Below, piece after piece: positions 7,863 to 16,557 of a stretch of DNA of 64,000 nt. Made by a program: the position numbers and the translations under genes. The stretch comes from Helicobacter cynogastricus (GTDB lineage Bacteria > Campylobacterota > Campylobacteria > Campylobacterales > Helicobacteraceae). Below the pieces are notes generated by a model. The model did not search any database, was not told the origin of the DNA, and saw only the letters and a list, made by a program, of their open reading frames with translations. How positions within the stretch are numbered: the first letter of the stretch is position 1; each line of letters begins with the position of its first letter. The stretch is taken from contig NZ_FZMQ01000015.1 of assembly GCF_900197855.1 (NCBI RefSeq), positions 66,649 through 130,648 on the forward strand, read 5' to 3'.

Positions 7863-8623
7863 AAGAAGCTTTAAAAGCGCGTATGCGCTCTTTGGCCACT
7901 TTATTGTCTAACAATTCTCTAGCCAAGCGTTGCTATCAAGGGCATGGGGTGATTTTTATGTTGCATGCTATCCCGCAAGTTTCCAGCGGAGTTGATCCTA
8001 GCGCGTCCTTTTTAGACCACTTTTTGGAGTGTTTGAAAAAGGCGGGTTATAGTTTTGTGTGTTTGGATGAGATTTGTCATCTGTTCACTCACAATAAGCC
8101 TTTTAAAAACATCGCGCATTTTACCCTTGATGATGGCTATGCCTGCACTCTGCACAACGCTCTGCCCGTCTTTAAAGCCCATAACGCTCCTTTTACAACT
8201 TATATTTGCACGGATTGCATTAGTAAAGAGGGCATGCTTGATTGGGCAAGTCTGCATACCCTAGCCCAAGAATCTTTGTGCACCATTGGCGGGCATACCA
8301 AGAGTCACCCACGCCTAAGTCAAATCAGAGAGAGAGAGAGAGTGCTAGAGGAGATTGCAGCGGGCAACACCCTTTTAAAGGAGCATCTAGGGACTGAGGT
8401 TGAACACTTTGCCTACCCCTATGGAGGATATAATGCGGCCGGACACAGAGAAGTTGAGATTGTCAAAGAATTAGGACTTAAAAGCGCGGTAACCACAAGA
8501 AGAGGCACACTCTACCCCACTCATAAGGATTTTTTAGCCTGCCTGCCCCGTGTGATGCTTACACAGAATTTTAAACTCCATGAGATTTGGCGTATCCGTA
8601 AATACCAAGTAGCGACTTTATGA
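7859..8623 (+). CDS. polysaccharide deacetylase (NodB-like), with (AG)8 tract
   Basis: 254 residues with NodB-homology motifs: HFTLDDGY (motif 1, Asp-Asp pair) near residue 87, GGHTKSHPRLS (motif 2, zinc His pair) near 143, and FAYPYGGYN (motif 3) near 182. The family removes N- or O-acetyl groups from surface glycans. Between motifs 2 and 3 the codons for RERER form an (AG)8 repeat, the kind of tract that slips in Helicobacter surface genes; the gene is in frame here. Overlaps both neighbours by four bases (ATGA), so translation is probably coupled. Substrate unknown; no signal peptide seen, suggesting action on a cytoplasmic or inner-leaflet intermediate. Confidence 0.8.
   Translation: MKEALKARMRSLATLLSNNSLAKRCYQGHGVIFMLHAIPQVSSGVDPSASFLDHFLECLKKAGYSFVCLDEICHLFTHNKPFKNIAHFTLDDGYACTLHNALPVFKAHNAPFTTYICTDCISKEGMLDWASLHTLAQESLCTIGGHTKSHPRLSQIRERERVLEEIAAGNTLLKEHLGTEVEHFAYPYGGYNAAGHREVEIVKELGLKSAVTTRRGTLYPTHKDFLACLPRVMLTQNFKLHEIWRIRKYQVATL
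8327..8342 (+). repeat. (AG)8 dinucleotide repeat inside deacetylase gene
   Basis: Eight perfect AG units between deacetylase motifs 2 and 3. Gain or loss of one unit would shift the frame and truncate the enzyme before motif 3. Confidence 0.85.
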
Positions 8624-9846
8624 AGGTTATTCACCTCAACGCTACGCTCACTGGAGGCGCGGCGCGCGCGTGTTTGCGCTTGCATAGCGCGCTTTTAAAG
8701 GAGGGGATAGATAGCTTCGTGTGGGTGCAGGATACACGGGGTGGAGTAGTAGATGATCGCATCTTATGCCCTAAAAGCACTCTGGGCAAATTTTGGGCGC
8801 ATGTGCGCCCCTATTTAGACAAAGCTCCGATCTTGCTTTATCCCAAACGCAAAAAAGGCACTTTTAATTTAGGTTGGCTACCCTTTAGCCAGGTGGTAAG
8901 TGCGCTCAACGCTTTAAAGCCAGACATCGTGCATCTGCATTGGCTAGGGCGTGGGGTGTTACCTTTGAGGGATTTGCCCAAAATTAACGCGCCCTTAGTG
9001 TGGAGCTTGCATGACATGTGGGCTTTTAGCGGAGGCGATCACTACTACGATGATGAGAACGAACATACCTACAAACATTCCTGCATTTTAAATAGCCCTT
9101 TTGAGCGCGATTTAGCCACCTTAGGATTTGGCATGAAGCAAAGGGCTTATGCAAAAATTCCTCATTTGTGTATTGTGGGGGTGAGTTCTTGGATTTCTAG
9201 GTGTGCTGCTCAAAGTGCGCTTTTAAAAGATAAAACCCATGTCGTGATCCCTAATCCCATTGACATAGAACTTTACAAGCCCCTAGATAAAAACTTTTGC
9301 CGGCAACTCTTAGGGCTACCCACTTCTAAAAAATTAATAGGCTTTGGGGCGATGGAGATAGGCAACCCCATTAAGGGTTATGATCTTCTGCTAGAGGCTC
9401 TGCAAAAACTAGAGTCCACGCAGATAGAATTAGTGGTCTTTGGTGCAAGCGCGCATATGTTTAATTTACCCTTTAAGGTCCATTATTTAGGCACATTGAA
9501 AGATAATGCAAGCCTAGTTGCCCTCTATAACGCCCTAGATGTGCTCATTGTGCCCAGTCGCCAAGAGGCCTTGGGTTATACGGCAATGGAAAGCTTGTCC
9601 TGCAATACGCCCGTAGTAGCCTTCGCTGTATCAGGATTAAGAGATTTGGTTAAACACCAAGAAAACGGCTATCTAGCCCACCCCTTTGATACCACCGATT
9701 TAAAAACGGGCATAGAATGGGTCTTAAATGCTCCTGACTATCCCAAGCTTTGTGCTCATGCGCGCGCGCGGGTGTTAGAGCGCTTTAGCGAAGCGGTGGT
9801 CGCCAAGCAGTATCGCGCGCTCTATGAGAAAATCATACCATGTTAG
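8620..9846 (+). CDS. GT4-family glycosyltransferase
   Basis: 408 residues. N-terminal GT-B domain begins MKVIHLNATLTGGAAR (the Gly-rich acceptor-side loop). The C-terminal GT4 domain has IGNPIKGYDLLLEAL and the E-x7-E nucleotide-sugar signature in RQEALGYTAMESLS near residue 312. No membrane segment; such enzymes work at the cytoplasmic face on lipid-linked or LPS acceptors. ATG overlaps the deacetylase stop (ATGA) and its own stop overlaps the next ATG, so it belongs to the same operon. Donor and acceptor cannot be read from the sequence. Confidence 0.85.
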   Translation: MKVIHLNATLTGGAARACLRLHSALLKEGIDSFVWVQDTRGGVVDDRILCPKSTLGKFWAHVRPYLDKAPILLYPKRKKGTFNLGWLPFSQVVSALNALKPDIVHLHWLGRGVLPLRDLPKINAPLVWSLHDMWAFSGGDHYYDDENEHTYKHSCILNSPFERDLATLGFGMKQRAYAKIPHLCIVGVSSWISRCAAQSALLKDKTHVVIPNPIDIELYKPLDKNFCRQLLGLPTSKKLIGFGAMEIGNPIKGYDLLLEALQKLESTQIELVVFGASAHMFNLPFKVHYLGTLKDNASLVALYNALDVLIVPSRQEALGYTAMESLSCNTPVVAFAVSGLRDLVKHQENGYLAHPFDTTDLKTGIEWVLNAPDYPKLCAHARARVLERFSEAVVAKQYRALYEKIIPC

Positions 9847-10865
9847 ACTACCTCATCATCACCCCTTTACCCGTCTTTTACAAGGTGAATCTTTATAACG
9901 AATTAACTAAATCCCTAAAAATTTGCGTGGTGTTTTTGGCAAGCCACACCCAAGAGGTGCGCTCCAAAGATTTTAACACCCTAGAAAAGGCGCGTTTTGA
10001 TTATTGTATGCTTTTTGAGGGCGCGTTGCAACAACGCCCTATGTGGAACAATGCTACCAAATTGGTCAAAATTTTAAGACAAAGACCCTATAAAACGCTG
10101 TTGCTAGGGGGGTGGGATTGCTTAGAGTTTTGGGTGGGGGCGTTTTTAAGCTCCAAATCATGTAATGGTGTAGTGGTGGAGTCAAGCATTATGGAAAGCG
10201 CTACTGGTGGGTTTAAAGGTTTTTTAAAACGCCTTTTTTTAAAGCGCATCTCTAGGGCGTTTGTGTGTTCAAACCTACATGCTAAGCTTTTAGAAACTCT
10301 ACACTTTAAAGGCGCGCTTAAGATCACGCACGGGGTGGGAATTATTAATAAGCCCAAGCTTATTAGAGGGGATCGCCCCTATATGCAAAAATTTATCTGT
10401 ATCGCCCGCTTGACACCTGTAAAAAATTTAGAATTTTTACTTGGCGTGTTTGCTAAGTTGCCTAACCTATCTTTAAGCCTTGTAGGCACGGGGGAGTTAG
10501 AGAAATCATTAAAAAACATGGCAAGTTCGAATGTGGTCTTTTTGGGGGCGGTGGAAAACACGCGCCTAGGCGCGCTTTTGTGCGCACATGATGTTTTGAT
10601 TTTGCCCTCTTTGAGTGAAACATGGGGTTTGGTGGTAGAGGAGGCTTTAGCTGTGAATTTGCCAGTCTTTGTAAGCAAGGCTTGCGGGGCGCAGGTGCTG
10701 GTGCAAGAGGGAGTTAATGGATATCTTTTTGATCCACAGGATGAAGCGCAGTTAAAAGAGTGCTTAGAAAAGTTAAGCCCTGCTAGTTACCAAACCCTCC
10801 TAGAGGGGGCTTTAAGCCGGAGTTTAGAGATTAAAGATAGCGCACAAATCAAGGCGTATTTGTGA
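9840..10865 (+). CDS. GT4-family glycosyltransferase
   Basis: 341 residues. C-terminal GT4 signature in SETWGLVVEEALAVNLPVF (E-x7-E) near residue 260; the sugar-nucleotide fold starts at FICIARLTPVKNLEFLL near 183. The N-terminal half is divergent. Start ATG overlaps the previous stop by seven bases and the next gene's GTG overlaps its stop, so the three transferases are co-translated. Probably adds one sugar of the O-chain or outer core. Confidence 0.82.
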   Translation: MLDYLIITPLPVFYKVNLYNELTKSLKICVVFLASHTQEVRSKDFNTLEKARFDYCMLFEGALQQRPMWNNATKLVKILRQRPYKTLLLGGWDCLEFWVGAFLSSKSCNGVVVESSIMESATGGFKGFLKRLFLKRISRAFVCSNLHAKLLETLHFKGALKITHGVGIINKPKLIRGDRPYMQKFICIARLTPVKNLEFLLGVFAKLPNLSLSLVGTGELEKSLKNMASSNVVFLGAVENTRLGALLCAHDVLILPSLSETWGLVVEEALAVNLPVFVSKACGAQVLVQEGVNGYLFDPQDEAQLKECLEKLSPASYQTLLEGALSRSLEIKDSAQIKAYL

Positions 10866-11605
10866 AAATTTCTATCATTAGCGTTGTTTTCAATGGAGCT
10901 AAAACCCTAGAATCTGCACTCCAATCTGTTTTAACACAGCATTATCAAGAAGTAGAACACATCGTGGTAGATGGGGGGAGTTGTGATGGGAGTGTGGAGA
11001 TTTTAAAGCGTTATGGCGCGCATTTGAGTTTTACAAGTGAACCTGATCAAGGACTCTATGACGCGCTGAATAAAGGCATCGCGCGCGCGCGCGGAGAGGT
11101 TATTGGCATTTTGCATAGCGATGATATTTTCGCACACCCCCAAGTCTTGCACAAGGTCGCTAAGAGTTTCCAAGAACACCCAACAGCGCAGATGGTCTAT
11201 GGGGATTTGATCTATGTCAAAGACTCCCAAGTCGTGCGTTATTACCAAAGCGGAGAGTTTGACCCCAAACTCTTTTTTTATGGGCGTGTGCCCGCACACC
11301 CGAGCGTATTTGTGAAAAAGAGTGTCTATGATCGCTTTGGGGGCTATAAGATCGATTATAAAATTTCTGCTGATTATGAATGGCTGTTGCGAGTACTGGT
11401 GTTGGGTGGAGTAAAGTGGGTATATCTCCCTGAAGTGCTGGTAAAAATGGGGGTTGGGGGGTTGAGCACGCGCGGGCTAAAAAGCCTTTGGATTGCCAAT
11501 AAAGAAAACTTGCGCGCGTGTAGGGAAAATGGAATCAAAGCCCACTGGGGAACGATGTTATTGAAATACCCCTATAAAATTAAAGGATTGTTTAAAAGGT
11601 CTTAA
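10862..11605 (+). CDS. GT2-family glycosyltransferase
   Basis: 247 residues. GT-A fold signatures: ISVVFNGAKTLESALQSVL at the N-terminus, HIVVDGGSCDGS near residue 35 and the metal-binding HSDDIF (DxD-type) near 85. Similar to WcaA/WcaE-like enzymes that add single sugars from nucleotide donors. GTG start within the previous stop region (TGTGA). Last gene of the operon; its stop lies in a weak hairpin followed by five T. Confidence 0.85.
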   Translation: MKISIISVVFNGAKTLESALQSVLTQHYQEVEHIVVDGGSCDGSVEILKRYGAHLSFTSEPDQGLYDALNKGIARARGEVIGILHSDDIFAHPQVLHKVAKSFQEHPTAQMVYGDLIYVKDSQVVRYYQSGEFDPKLFFYGRVPAHPSVFVKKSVYDRFGGYKIDYKISADYEWLLRVLVLGGVKWVYLPEVLVKMGVGGLSTRGLKSLWIANKENLRACRENGIKAHWGTMLLKYPYKIKGLFKRS

Positions 11606-11619
11606 AATTAAGACTTTTT
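11599..11619 (+). terminator. possible intrinsic terminator of polysaccharide operon
   Basis: GTCTT and AAGAC arms around a short A/T loop, followed by TTTTT, at the end of the last transferase gene. The stem is short and A/T-rich, so this is tentative. Confidence 0.4.
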
Positions 11620-11666
11620 AATTATTTAATAGACTACAATAACCTAAAAATCCTCTAGGAATGCAG

Positions 11667-13121
11667 ATGTCTCAAATTCTCTCTTTTTGGCATTACCTTG
11701 TGCCTGTGGGCGTGGGCTTAATTCTTTCTTTTTTGCCCGTTCCAGAGGGTTTAAACCCAGTGGCGTGGCTGTATTTTAGCGTTTTTATCGGCGTGGTTTT
11801 AGGCCTCATCATCGAGCCTGTGCCTGCCTCCTTTGTGGCTGTCATTGGAGTGGCGTTGTGCGTGCTCTTGCGCATAGGTCCTAGTCCTGAGCATGTAAGC
11901 CCCAGTGCAGCCATCGATTGGGGCTTAAAAGGCTTTGCTAATAAAACCGTGTGGTTGGTCTTCATCGCCTTTATGCTAGGTTTGGGTTATGAAAAAAGCG
12001 GATTGGGCAAGCGCATCGCTCTATGGCTCATCTCCCATTTGGGTAAAACCACTTTAGGTTTGGGCTATGCGGTCGCTCTAGCCGATCTAGTTCTAGCCCC
12101 TTTTATCCCCTCCAACTCTGCGCGCAGTGGGGGAATCATTTACCCCATTGTGGCCAATATCCCCCCTTTAGTAGGAAGCCATCCGGACAAAGAGCCCCAA
12201 AAATTGGGGGCATATTTGATGTGGGTGGGGATTGCGATCACTTGTGTAACTTCCTCCATGTTTTTCACCGCCCTAGCGCCTAACTTGCTCGCGATGGAAA
12301 CCGCACTAAAAAGCAATGTGCCTGAAATCTCTTGGTTGGGCTGGTTTTTGGCCTTTTTACCCGCTGGGCTAGTGCTCTTTTTGCTCACTCCTTATTTGGC
12401 TTACCACCTTTGCAAACCCACGCTTAAGGGCTCTCAAGAGGCGTGTTTGTGGGCTAAAGAGGAGCTTCAAAAAATGGGCAAAATGCACCATAAGGAAATT
12501 TTGATGTGTGTTTTAAGTCTGCTCACTCTGGCCCTTTGGATTGGGGGCAAGGCTTTTGGGGTGCAGGCGACCACGACCGCGCTTTTAGCGATGGTGCTGA
12601 TGGGACTTAGCCGTATCATTAGTTGGAAGGACATTATTTCCAATAGCGCAGCTTATAATATTTTCTTCCTCTTTGGGGGGCTGATCACGCTGGCTAGCGG
12701 GCTTAAGAATGTGGGCTTTTTGCAGTATTTGGGGGATTTGACTCAAAGTTTTATGGTGAATTTGGGCTTTTCTAGTCTTAGCATGGTGGTGATCTTGGTG
12801 GTCGCTTTTTATCTTTTGCATTATTTCTTTGCCAGCACTACTGCTCATGTGAGCGCGCTTTTAACCCTCTTTATTAGCATGGGGGCGGGCATGGCCGGGG
12901 TTAATGTGCAAGAATTGGCCCTCTTTTTAATGTTAGGCTTAGGACTGATGGGGATTTTAACCCCCTATGGTACGGGGCCCTCTTTGGTGTGGTATGGTAG
13001 CCATTACATACCGGGCGCGCAGTTTTGGAAGCTAGGGCTTATCTTTGGCTTGCTGTATTTGATCGCCCTTTGTGTGCTCTGCGTGCCTTGGGTGGAATTA
13101 GTGGCGCATCGCTGGCTATAA
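11667..13121 (+). CDS. DASS-family sodium/dicarboxylate (or sulfate) symporter
   Basis: About 484 residues with a dozen hydrophobic segments, the usual size for SLC13/DASS carriers. Recognisable parts: FIPSNSARSGGIIYPI near residue 150 (SNT-type motif of the first hairpin), VQATTTALLAMVLMGLS, and in the second half FFASTTAHVSALL and LGLMGILTPYGTG. The family imports 2-oxoglutarate, malate or succinate with sodium at the inner membrane. I chose ATG 11667 because AGGA (11657-11660) is well spaced for it; ATG 11661 abuts that site. Its H. pylori counterpart is probably HP0214. Confidence 0.85.
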   Translation: MSQILSFWHYLVPVGVGLILSFLPVPEGLNPVAWLYFSVFIGVVLGLIIEPVPASFVAVIGVALCVLLRIGPSPEHVSPSAAIDWGLKGFANKTVWLVFIAFMLGLGYEKSGLGKRIALWLISHLGKTTLGLGYAVALADLVLAPFIPSNSARSGGIIYPIVANIPPLVGSHPDKEPQKLGAYLMWVGIAITCVTSSMFFTALAPNLLAMETALKSNVPEISWLGWFLAFLPAGLVLFLLTPYLAYHLCKPTLKGSQEACLWAKEELQKMGKMHHKEILMCVLSLLTLALWIGGKAFGVQATTTALLAMVLMGLSRIISWKDIISNSAAYNIFFLFGGLITLASGLKNVGFLQYLGDLTQSFMVNLGFSSLSMVVILVVAFYLLHYFFASTTAHVSALLTLFISMGAGMAGVNVQELALFLMLGLGLMGILTPYGTGPSLVWYGSHYIPGAQFWKLGLIFGLLYLIALCVLCVPWVELVAHRWL

Positions 13122-13153
13122 AAGACGCGGGACTATCTGTGTGTCTAGTTGTC

Positions 13154-14062
13154 TTAACTCTTAGTATTAGATTTGTTGGCCGCTCCATAGGCAAATCTGA
13201 CATAGATGGCTAGACTGATAAGTAGAGCAGAGACCCCAGCAGTCAAATACACAGCGTAGATGATCTTATTGGGCGAACTAATACTAAATTTAAAGACTAA
13301 CATTAGGGCTTCAATGGCTAAAGCAATGATAATCGAGCCTAAAAAACGAATCATGGTGCGGTGGATGGCGTGGTGGCTATCCCCACTATTCTTACCTAAG
13401 ACTTCTTCTTCAAAGATAGCCTTGACAAGGTCGACGGTGGCTAAAGCTAGAGTTAATAACACAATGGGATGGAAAACCTCTTTAACATCAAAGCTACTAA
13501 AATGCGTGAAAGCGGTGTAGAGACTTGAGAGGCTTTTAATAAAGAGGAGCAAAGAAACAAGAGATAGGGTGATAGAGATGCCAAAATACATCACCACACT
13601 ACCTTCAGCAAAGATTTTATAATGCTTAGAAGAAGAGCTTAGAGCGATGGCAACCTTGATGGGGATGTGCATGCACACCACATAAAACAATTCCTCCTTA
13701 TCATTATAGATAGGATAGGCAGCTGTAACCACTAATCCGCGATTGCTTCTTGTAGGGTAGGGATTGGTTAAAATACAACGGCGTTCAGCAATAGCTTCAT
13801 AAAAATACCCTCTTTCTAAAGAGTTTTGCGCAAAGTTGCCCTTAACATTGCCTTCTTCATCGATCAGGTTTCCATTCACATCCAAAATAAAAATATCTTC
13901 TTTAATGCGCACTTCTTGTTTAATGCGCTCCATAGCAAGTTGGATATATTTTAAAGTAGGTTCTTTGAGGTAATTTTTAATGTTTTGGGTTAAGAGGTAA
14001 GAAACATAGGCGTAAAGCTCACTTTTTACTTTAGCGTATTCAGTAACATCTTTAGAGAGCAT
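13154..14062 (-). CDS. PDC-sensor-like membrane protein, unknown function
   Basis: 302 residues. The N-terminal half resembles a PAS-like PDC sensor (FILDVNGNLIDEEG, ILTNPYPTRSNRGLVVTAAYPIY). It is followed by four hydrophobic segments near residues 155-178, 197-220, 240-262 and 268-292, and a short tail. No histidine kinase, GGDEF or chemotaxis domain follows. Unusually, no membrane segment or signal peptide precedes the sensor domain, so the topology is unclear. The start lies within the end of the HpaA-like gene, last in the long minus-strand chain. I do not recognise a characterised relative. Confidence 0.7.
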   Translation of the reverse strand: MLSKDVTEYAKVKSELYAYVSYLLTQNIKNYLKEPTLKYIQLAMERIKQEVRIKEDIFILDVNGNLIDEEGNVKGNFAQNSLERGYFYEAIAERRCILTNPYPTRSNRGLVVTAAYPIYNDKEELFYVVCMHIPIKVAIALSSSSKHYKIFAEGSVVMYFGISITLSLVSLLLFIKSLSSLYTAFTHFSSFDVKEVFHPIVLLTLALATVDLVKAIFEEEVLGKNSGDSHHAIHRTMIRFLGSIIIALAIEALMLVFKFSISSPNKIIYAVYLTAGVSALLISLAIYVRFAYGAANKSNTKS

Positions 14063-14729
14063 GGCCAGTCTTTGGAGAGGATTTTAATTGGCTTTCTAAG
14101 GCCTGCAAGCTTTTTTGATAAAGCTTGTTGAGAGCTTGAACAAGCGCGTCATTATAAATTTGTAAATCGCTACGGCGATCATTGGGGTCGCTATCTAGTC
14201 TGTTAGCCCGCAAGATGGGTTGTTGCACCCTTGCATGGATTTCTAACCCACAAAAGGGAGTGTGGGATTGCGCACATTCAAACTTAAGCGTGCTAGTAGC
14301 ACTCAATAGACGCAAAACGCGCACGGGATCAATGCCGTTATTATCGGTTGCCTTAAGCAAGGCTTGGGTTTCTTTTAGGGTTTTTGGAGTCTTCTCAAAA
14401 GCGAGTCGTATTGTACCCTGAAGTCTAGCACTAGGAGCATCGGTGGCACTAGGATAGCCAAAATGCGCCAAAAGAAGACCCACGCCTTTTTGAAGGGCAT
14501 CTGTGTAGTGCTTTTGGTAATAATGAGGCACAAAATCCTTAAAGAAAGTCAGATTAGGAGGTTGCAAGGCGACATAGCCCTTTGGGGGCACTTTAGGAGT
14601 TGTGCTTTCATATTTTAAATCTAAGGAGGGAGGAGTGAAAATTCCATGCGTGCAAGCTTCAAAAAAAATCAATGTGAAAAAACCTATATAAAGTCCTTTA
14701 AGCAAAGGATTTTCCTTGCAACGCGCCAC
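14052..14729 (-). CDS. HpaA-family lipoprotein
   Basis: 225 residues. The N-terminal hydrophobic stretch ends in FFEAC, a lipobox with the acylated Cys near residue 26. The body resembles the H. pylori neuraminyllactose-binding haemagglutinin family: LKYE before a proline-rich loop, KGYVALQPPN, and a C-terminal NDALVQALNKLYQKSLQALE helix like the HpaA end. HpaA itself is an essential colonisation lipoprotein; this copy is a divergent paralogue. GTG start at 14729 overlaps the end of msbA by 32 bases. Identity rests on pattern similarity. Confidence 0.62.
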   Translation of the reverse strand: MARCKENPLLKGLYIGFFTLIFFEACTHGIFTPPSLDLKYESTTPKVPPKGYVALQPPNLTFFKDFVPHYYQKHYTDALQKGVGLLLAHFGYPSATDAPSARLQGTIRLAFEKTPKTLKETQALLKATDNNGIDPVRVLRLLSATSTLKFECAQSHTPFCGLEIHARVQQPILRANRLDSDPNDRRSDLQIYNDALVQALNKLYQKSLQALESQLKSSPKTGHAL

Positions 14730-16353
14730 AATCTAGGGTGTAAATATGGCTAGCAATGTCTAAATTCGCTTGATTATGTGAAATGAGAATAATCAAGCGG
14801 CCCTCTCTTAAATTATAGATAGTCTGCTTGATTCCCTCCTCTGTAACGCGATCCAGAGCTGAGGTGGCTTCATCAAAGATGAGCACGCTAGCATCGCGAT
14901 AAAGCGCGCGCGCGATAGCGATTCTTTGGCGTTGTCCCCCGCTTAAATTTGCCCCAAATTCCTCTAAAGGTGCGCCTATTCCACCTAATGCCTGCACAAA
15001 CTCTAATGCCTGTGCTTGTTTCAAACAAGCATGCACCTTTTCCTCTTGAATGTCCAAACCATAGGCGACATTTTCTGCAACACTGCCTTTAAAAATAAAA
15101 ACCCTTTGGGTTACAATACCGATATGATCGCGCAGGCTCTTTTGTTGTAAAGATTCAATGGGCATTCCATTAATCAAAATATCTCCAAAACTAGGCTCAT
15201 AGAGCCGTAAAATCAAATTGATCAAAGAGCTTTTCCCGCTCCCACTTTTGCCCTGTATGGCAACAATTTGATTTATTGCCAAGTGTAGGTTAATGTTTTG
15301 TAAAGCGTATTGATTAGATTGCTCATAAGTTAGATTCACATCTTTAAATTCAATGGCGCGAATAGGTTCTTGCAAGGTTTGTGTGCCATCGCTAATAGCT
15401 GGAGTGCGCCCTAAGATTTCAGAAATTCTCTCCCCTGCTACAAACGCTTCTTGAAAATTGGAGGCAATTCTTACCAATCGCTTAAAGGGCGTGTAGAGCA
15501 TAAATAACGCGGTGATGAAAGAAAAAAACGCCCCCACGCTAATATGCCCTCTGATTACCTCCAGCCCACCTAAATAAATCACCAAAGCAATAGCCAGCGA
15601 GCCCAAAAGCTCCATCAAGGGCGAGGATATTTCAGCCACAGCAATATTCTTAAGCCCGAGCTTAAAAAACATTTCATTTTCTTTTCGGAAAGCTTGGGTT
15701 TCTAGCATTTCTCCATTAGAGGTCTTGATCACCTCAATATTGTGAAAAATCTCTGATAAGCGCGCGGTCATATTCGCATTGGTCTCTTGATTGGCTTTGG
15801 AAAGTTTTTTGACCTTGCGGATGATTTTACTCAAAGGAAAAGCCGCTAAGGGCATGATCACCAAACCCACTAAAGCAAGCTTAGGGCTTTGATAAATCAC
15901 CACACCTATTAAGCCCAAAACGGTTAATCCCTCTCTAATTGACTCTGCTAAATAGTTGGACAAACTAGCGCGCACTAAAGCAATGTCATTAGTGATACGC
16001 GCAATAAGCTCCCCTTTTCTAGTGCGGTTAAAAAAACCTATTTCCATTTTTAAAAGGGTTTCTAGCATTTGGTGGCGTAATTGTTTGATGATGTCCAAAC
16101 CAATATAATTTGTAAAATAAGTTTGAAGATACATGCCCGCACTCTTACCAAAATACGCCAAAATCACCAAAAAGGGCAAAATGGTGAGCATATGCACATC
16201 TTTTTTAATAAAGATGTCATCTAAAGTTGGTTTGACTAAATAAGTCCCCCAAGCCGTGCTCAAAGCCACCACAATAGAGGCTAAAAAAACCACAATAAAA
16301 GACTTATAATGCCCCCGCAGGTGGGGGTAAAAACGCTTTAAAAAAAGTTTCAA
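14698..16353 (-). CDS. msbA: MsbA-type lipid A / multidrug ABC exporter
   Basis: 551 residues, a half-transporter with six membrane segments in residues 15-290 and an ABC domain in the rest. Walker A is GKSGSGKSS near 365, signature LSGGQRQRIAIARAL near 470, Walker B VLIFDEATSALD, and the H-loop His in LIISHNQ. It flips lipid A-core across the inner membrane as a homodimer. It sits four bases after copP and overlaps the lipoprotein gene downstream. The H. pylori orthologue is HP1082, which is not adjacent to copP there as far as I recall. Confidence 0.88.
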   Translation of the reverse strand: MKLFLKRFYPHLRGHYKSFIVVFLASIVVALSTAWGTYLVKPTLDDIFIKKDVHMLTILPFLVILAYFGKSAGMYLQTYFTNYIGLDIIKQLRHQMLETLLKMEIGFFNRTRKGELIARITNDIALVRASLSNYLAESIREGLTVLGLIGVVIYQSPKLALVGLVIMPLAAFPLSKIIRKVKKLSKANQETNANMTARLSEIFHNIEVIKTSNGEMLETQAFRKENEMFFKLGLKNIAVAEISSPLMELLGSLAIALVIYLGGLEVIRGHISVGAFFSFITALFMLYTPFKRLVRIASNFQEAFVAGERISEILGRTPAISDGTQTLQEPIRAIEFKDVNLTYEQSNQYALQNINLHLAINQIVAIQGKSGSGKSSLINLILRLYEPSFGDILINGMPIESLQQKSLRDHIGIVTQRVFIFKGSVAENVAYGLDIQEEKVHACLKQAQALEFVQALGGIGAPLEEFGANLSGGQRQRIAIARALYRDASVLIFDEATSALDRVTEEGIKQTIYNLREGRLIILISHNQANLDIASHIYTLDCGALQGKSFA

Positions 16354-16356
16354 ATC

Positions 16357-16557
16357 TTAGCCTAATTCATAGCCCGCGTCTAAAATCGCCTCTTCAATCG
16401 CCTCTGCACTAGCAGGTGCGCTAAATTCCACGTGCACGCTTTGCTTGTCTAAATCCACTTCAATATAACTCACCCCTTCCAACTCTCCGACAAACTTTTC
16501 AATCTTGTCTACACAATGCTGGCAGGTCATGCCCTTAACTGGAATGTCTATTTTCAT
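16357..16557 (-). CDS. copP: CopP copper-binding chaperone
   Basis: 66 residues, a single heavy-metal-associated domain: MKIDIPVKGMTCQHCVDKIE with the GMTCxxC copper site, ending DAGYELG. It delivers Cu(I) to the CopA ATPase. I start at ATG 16557, which follows AGAGGA and matches the H. pylori protein; an upstream in-frame ATG would add 15 unrelated residues overlapping copA. It overlaps the end of copA by 23 bases. Confidence 0.92.
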   Translation of the reverse strand: MKIDIPVKGMTCQHCVDKIEKFVGELEGVSYIEVDLDKQSVHVEFSAPASAEAIEEAILDAGYELG

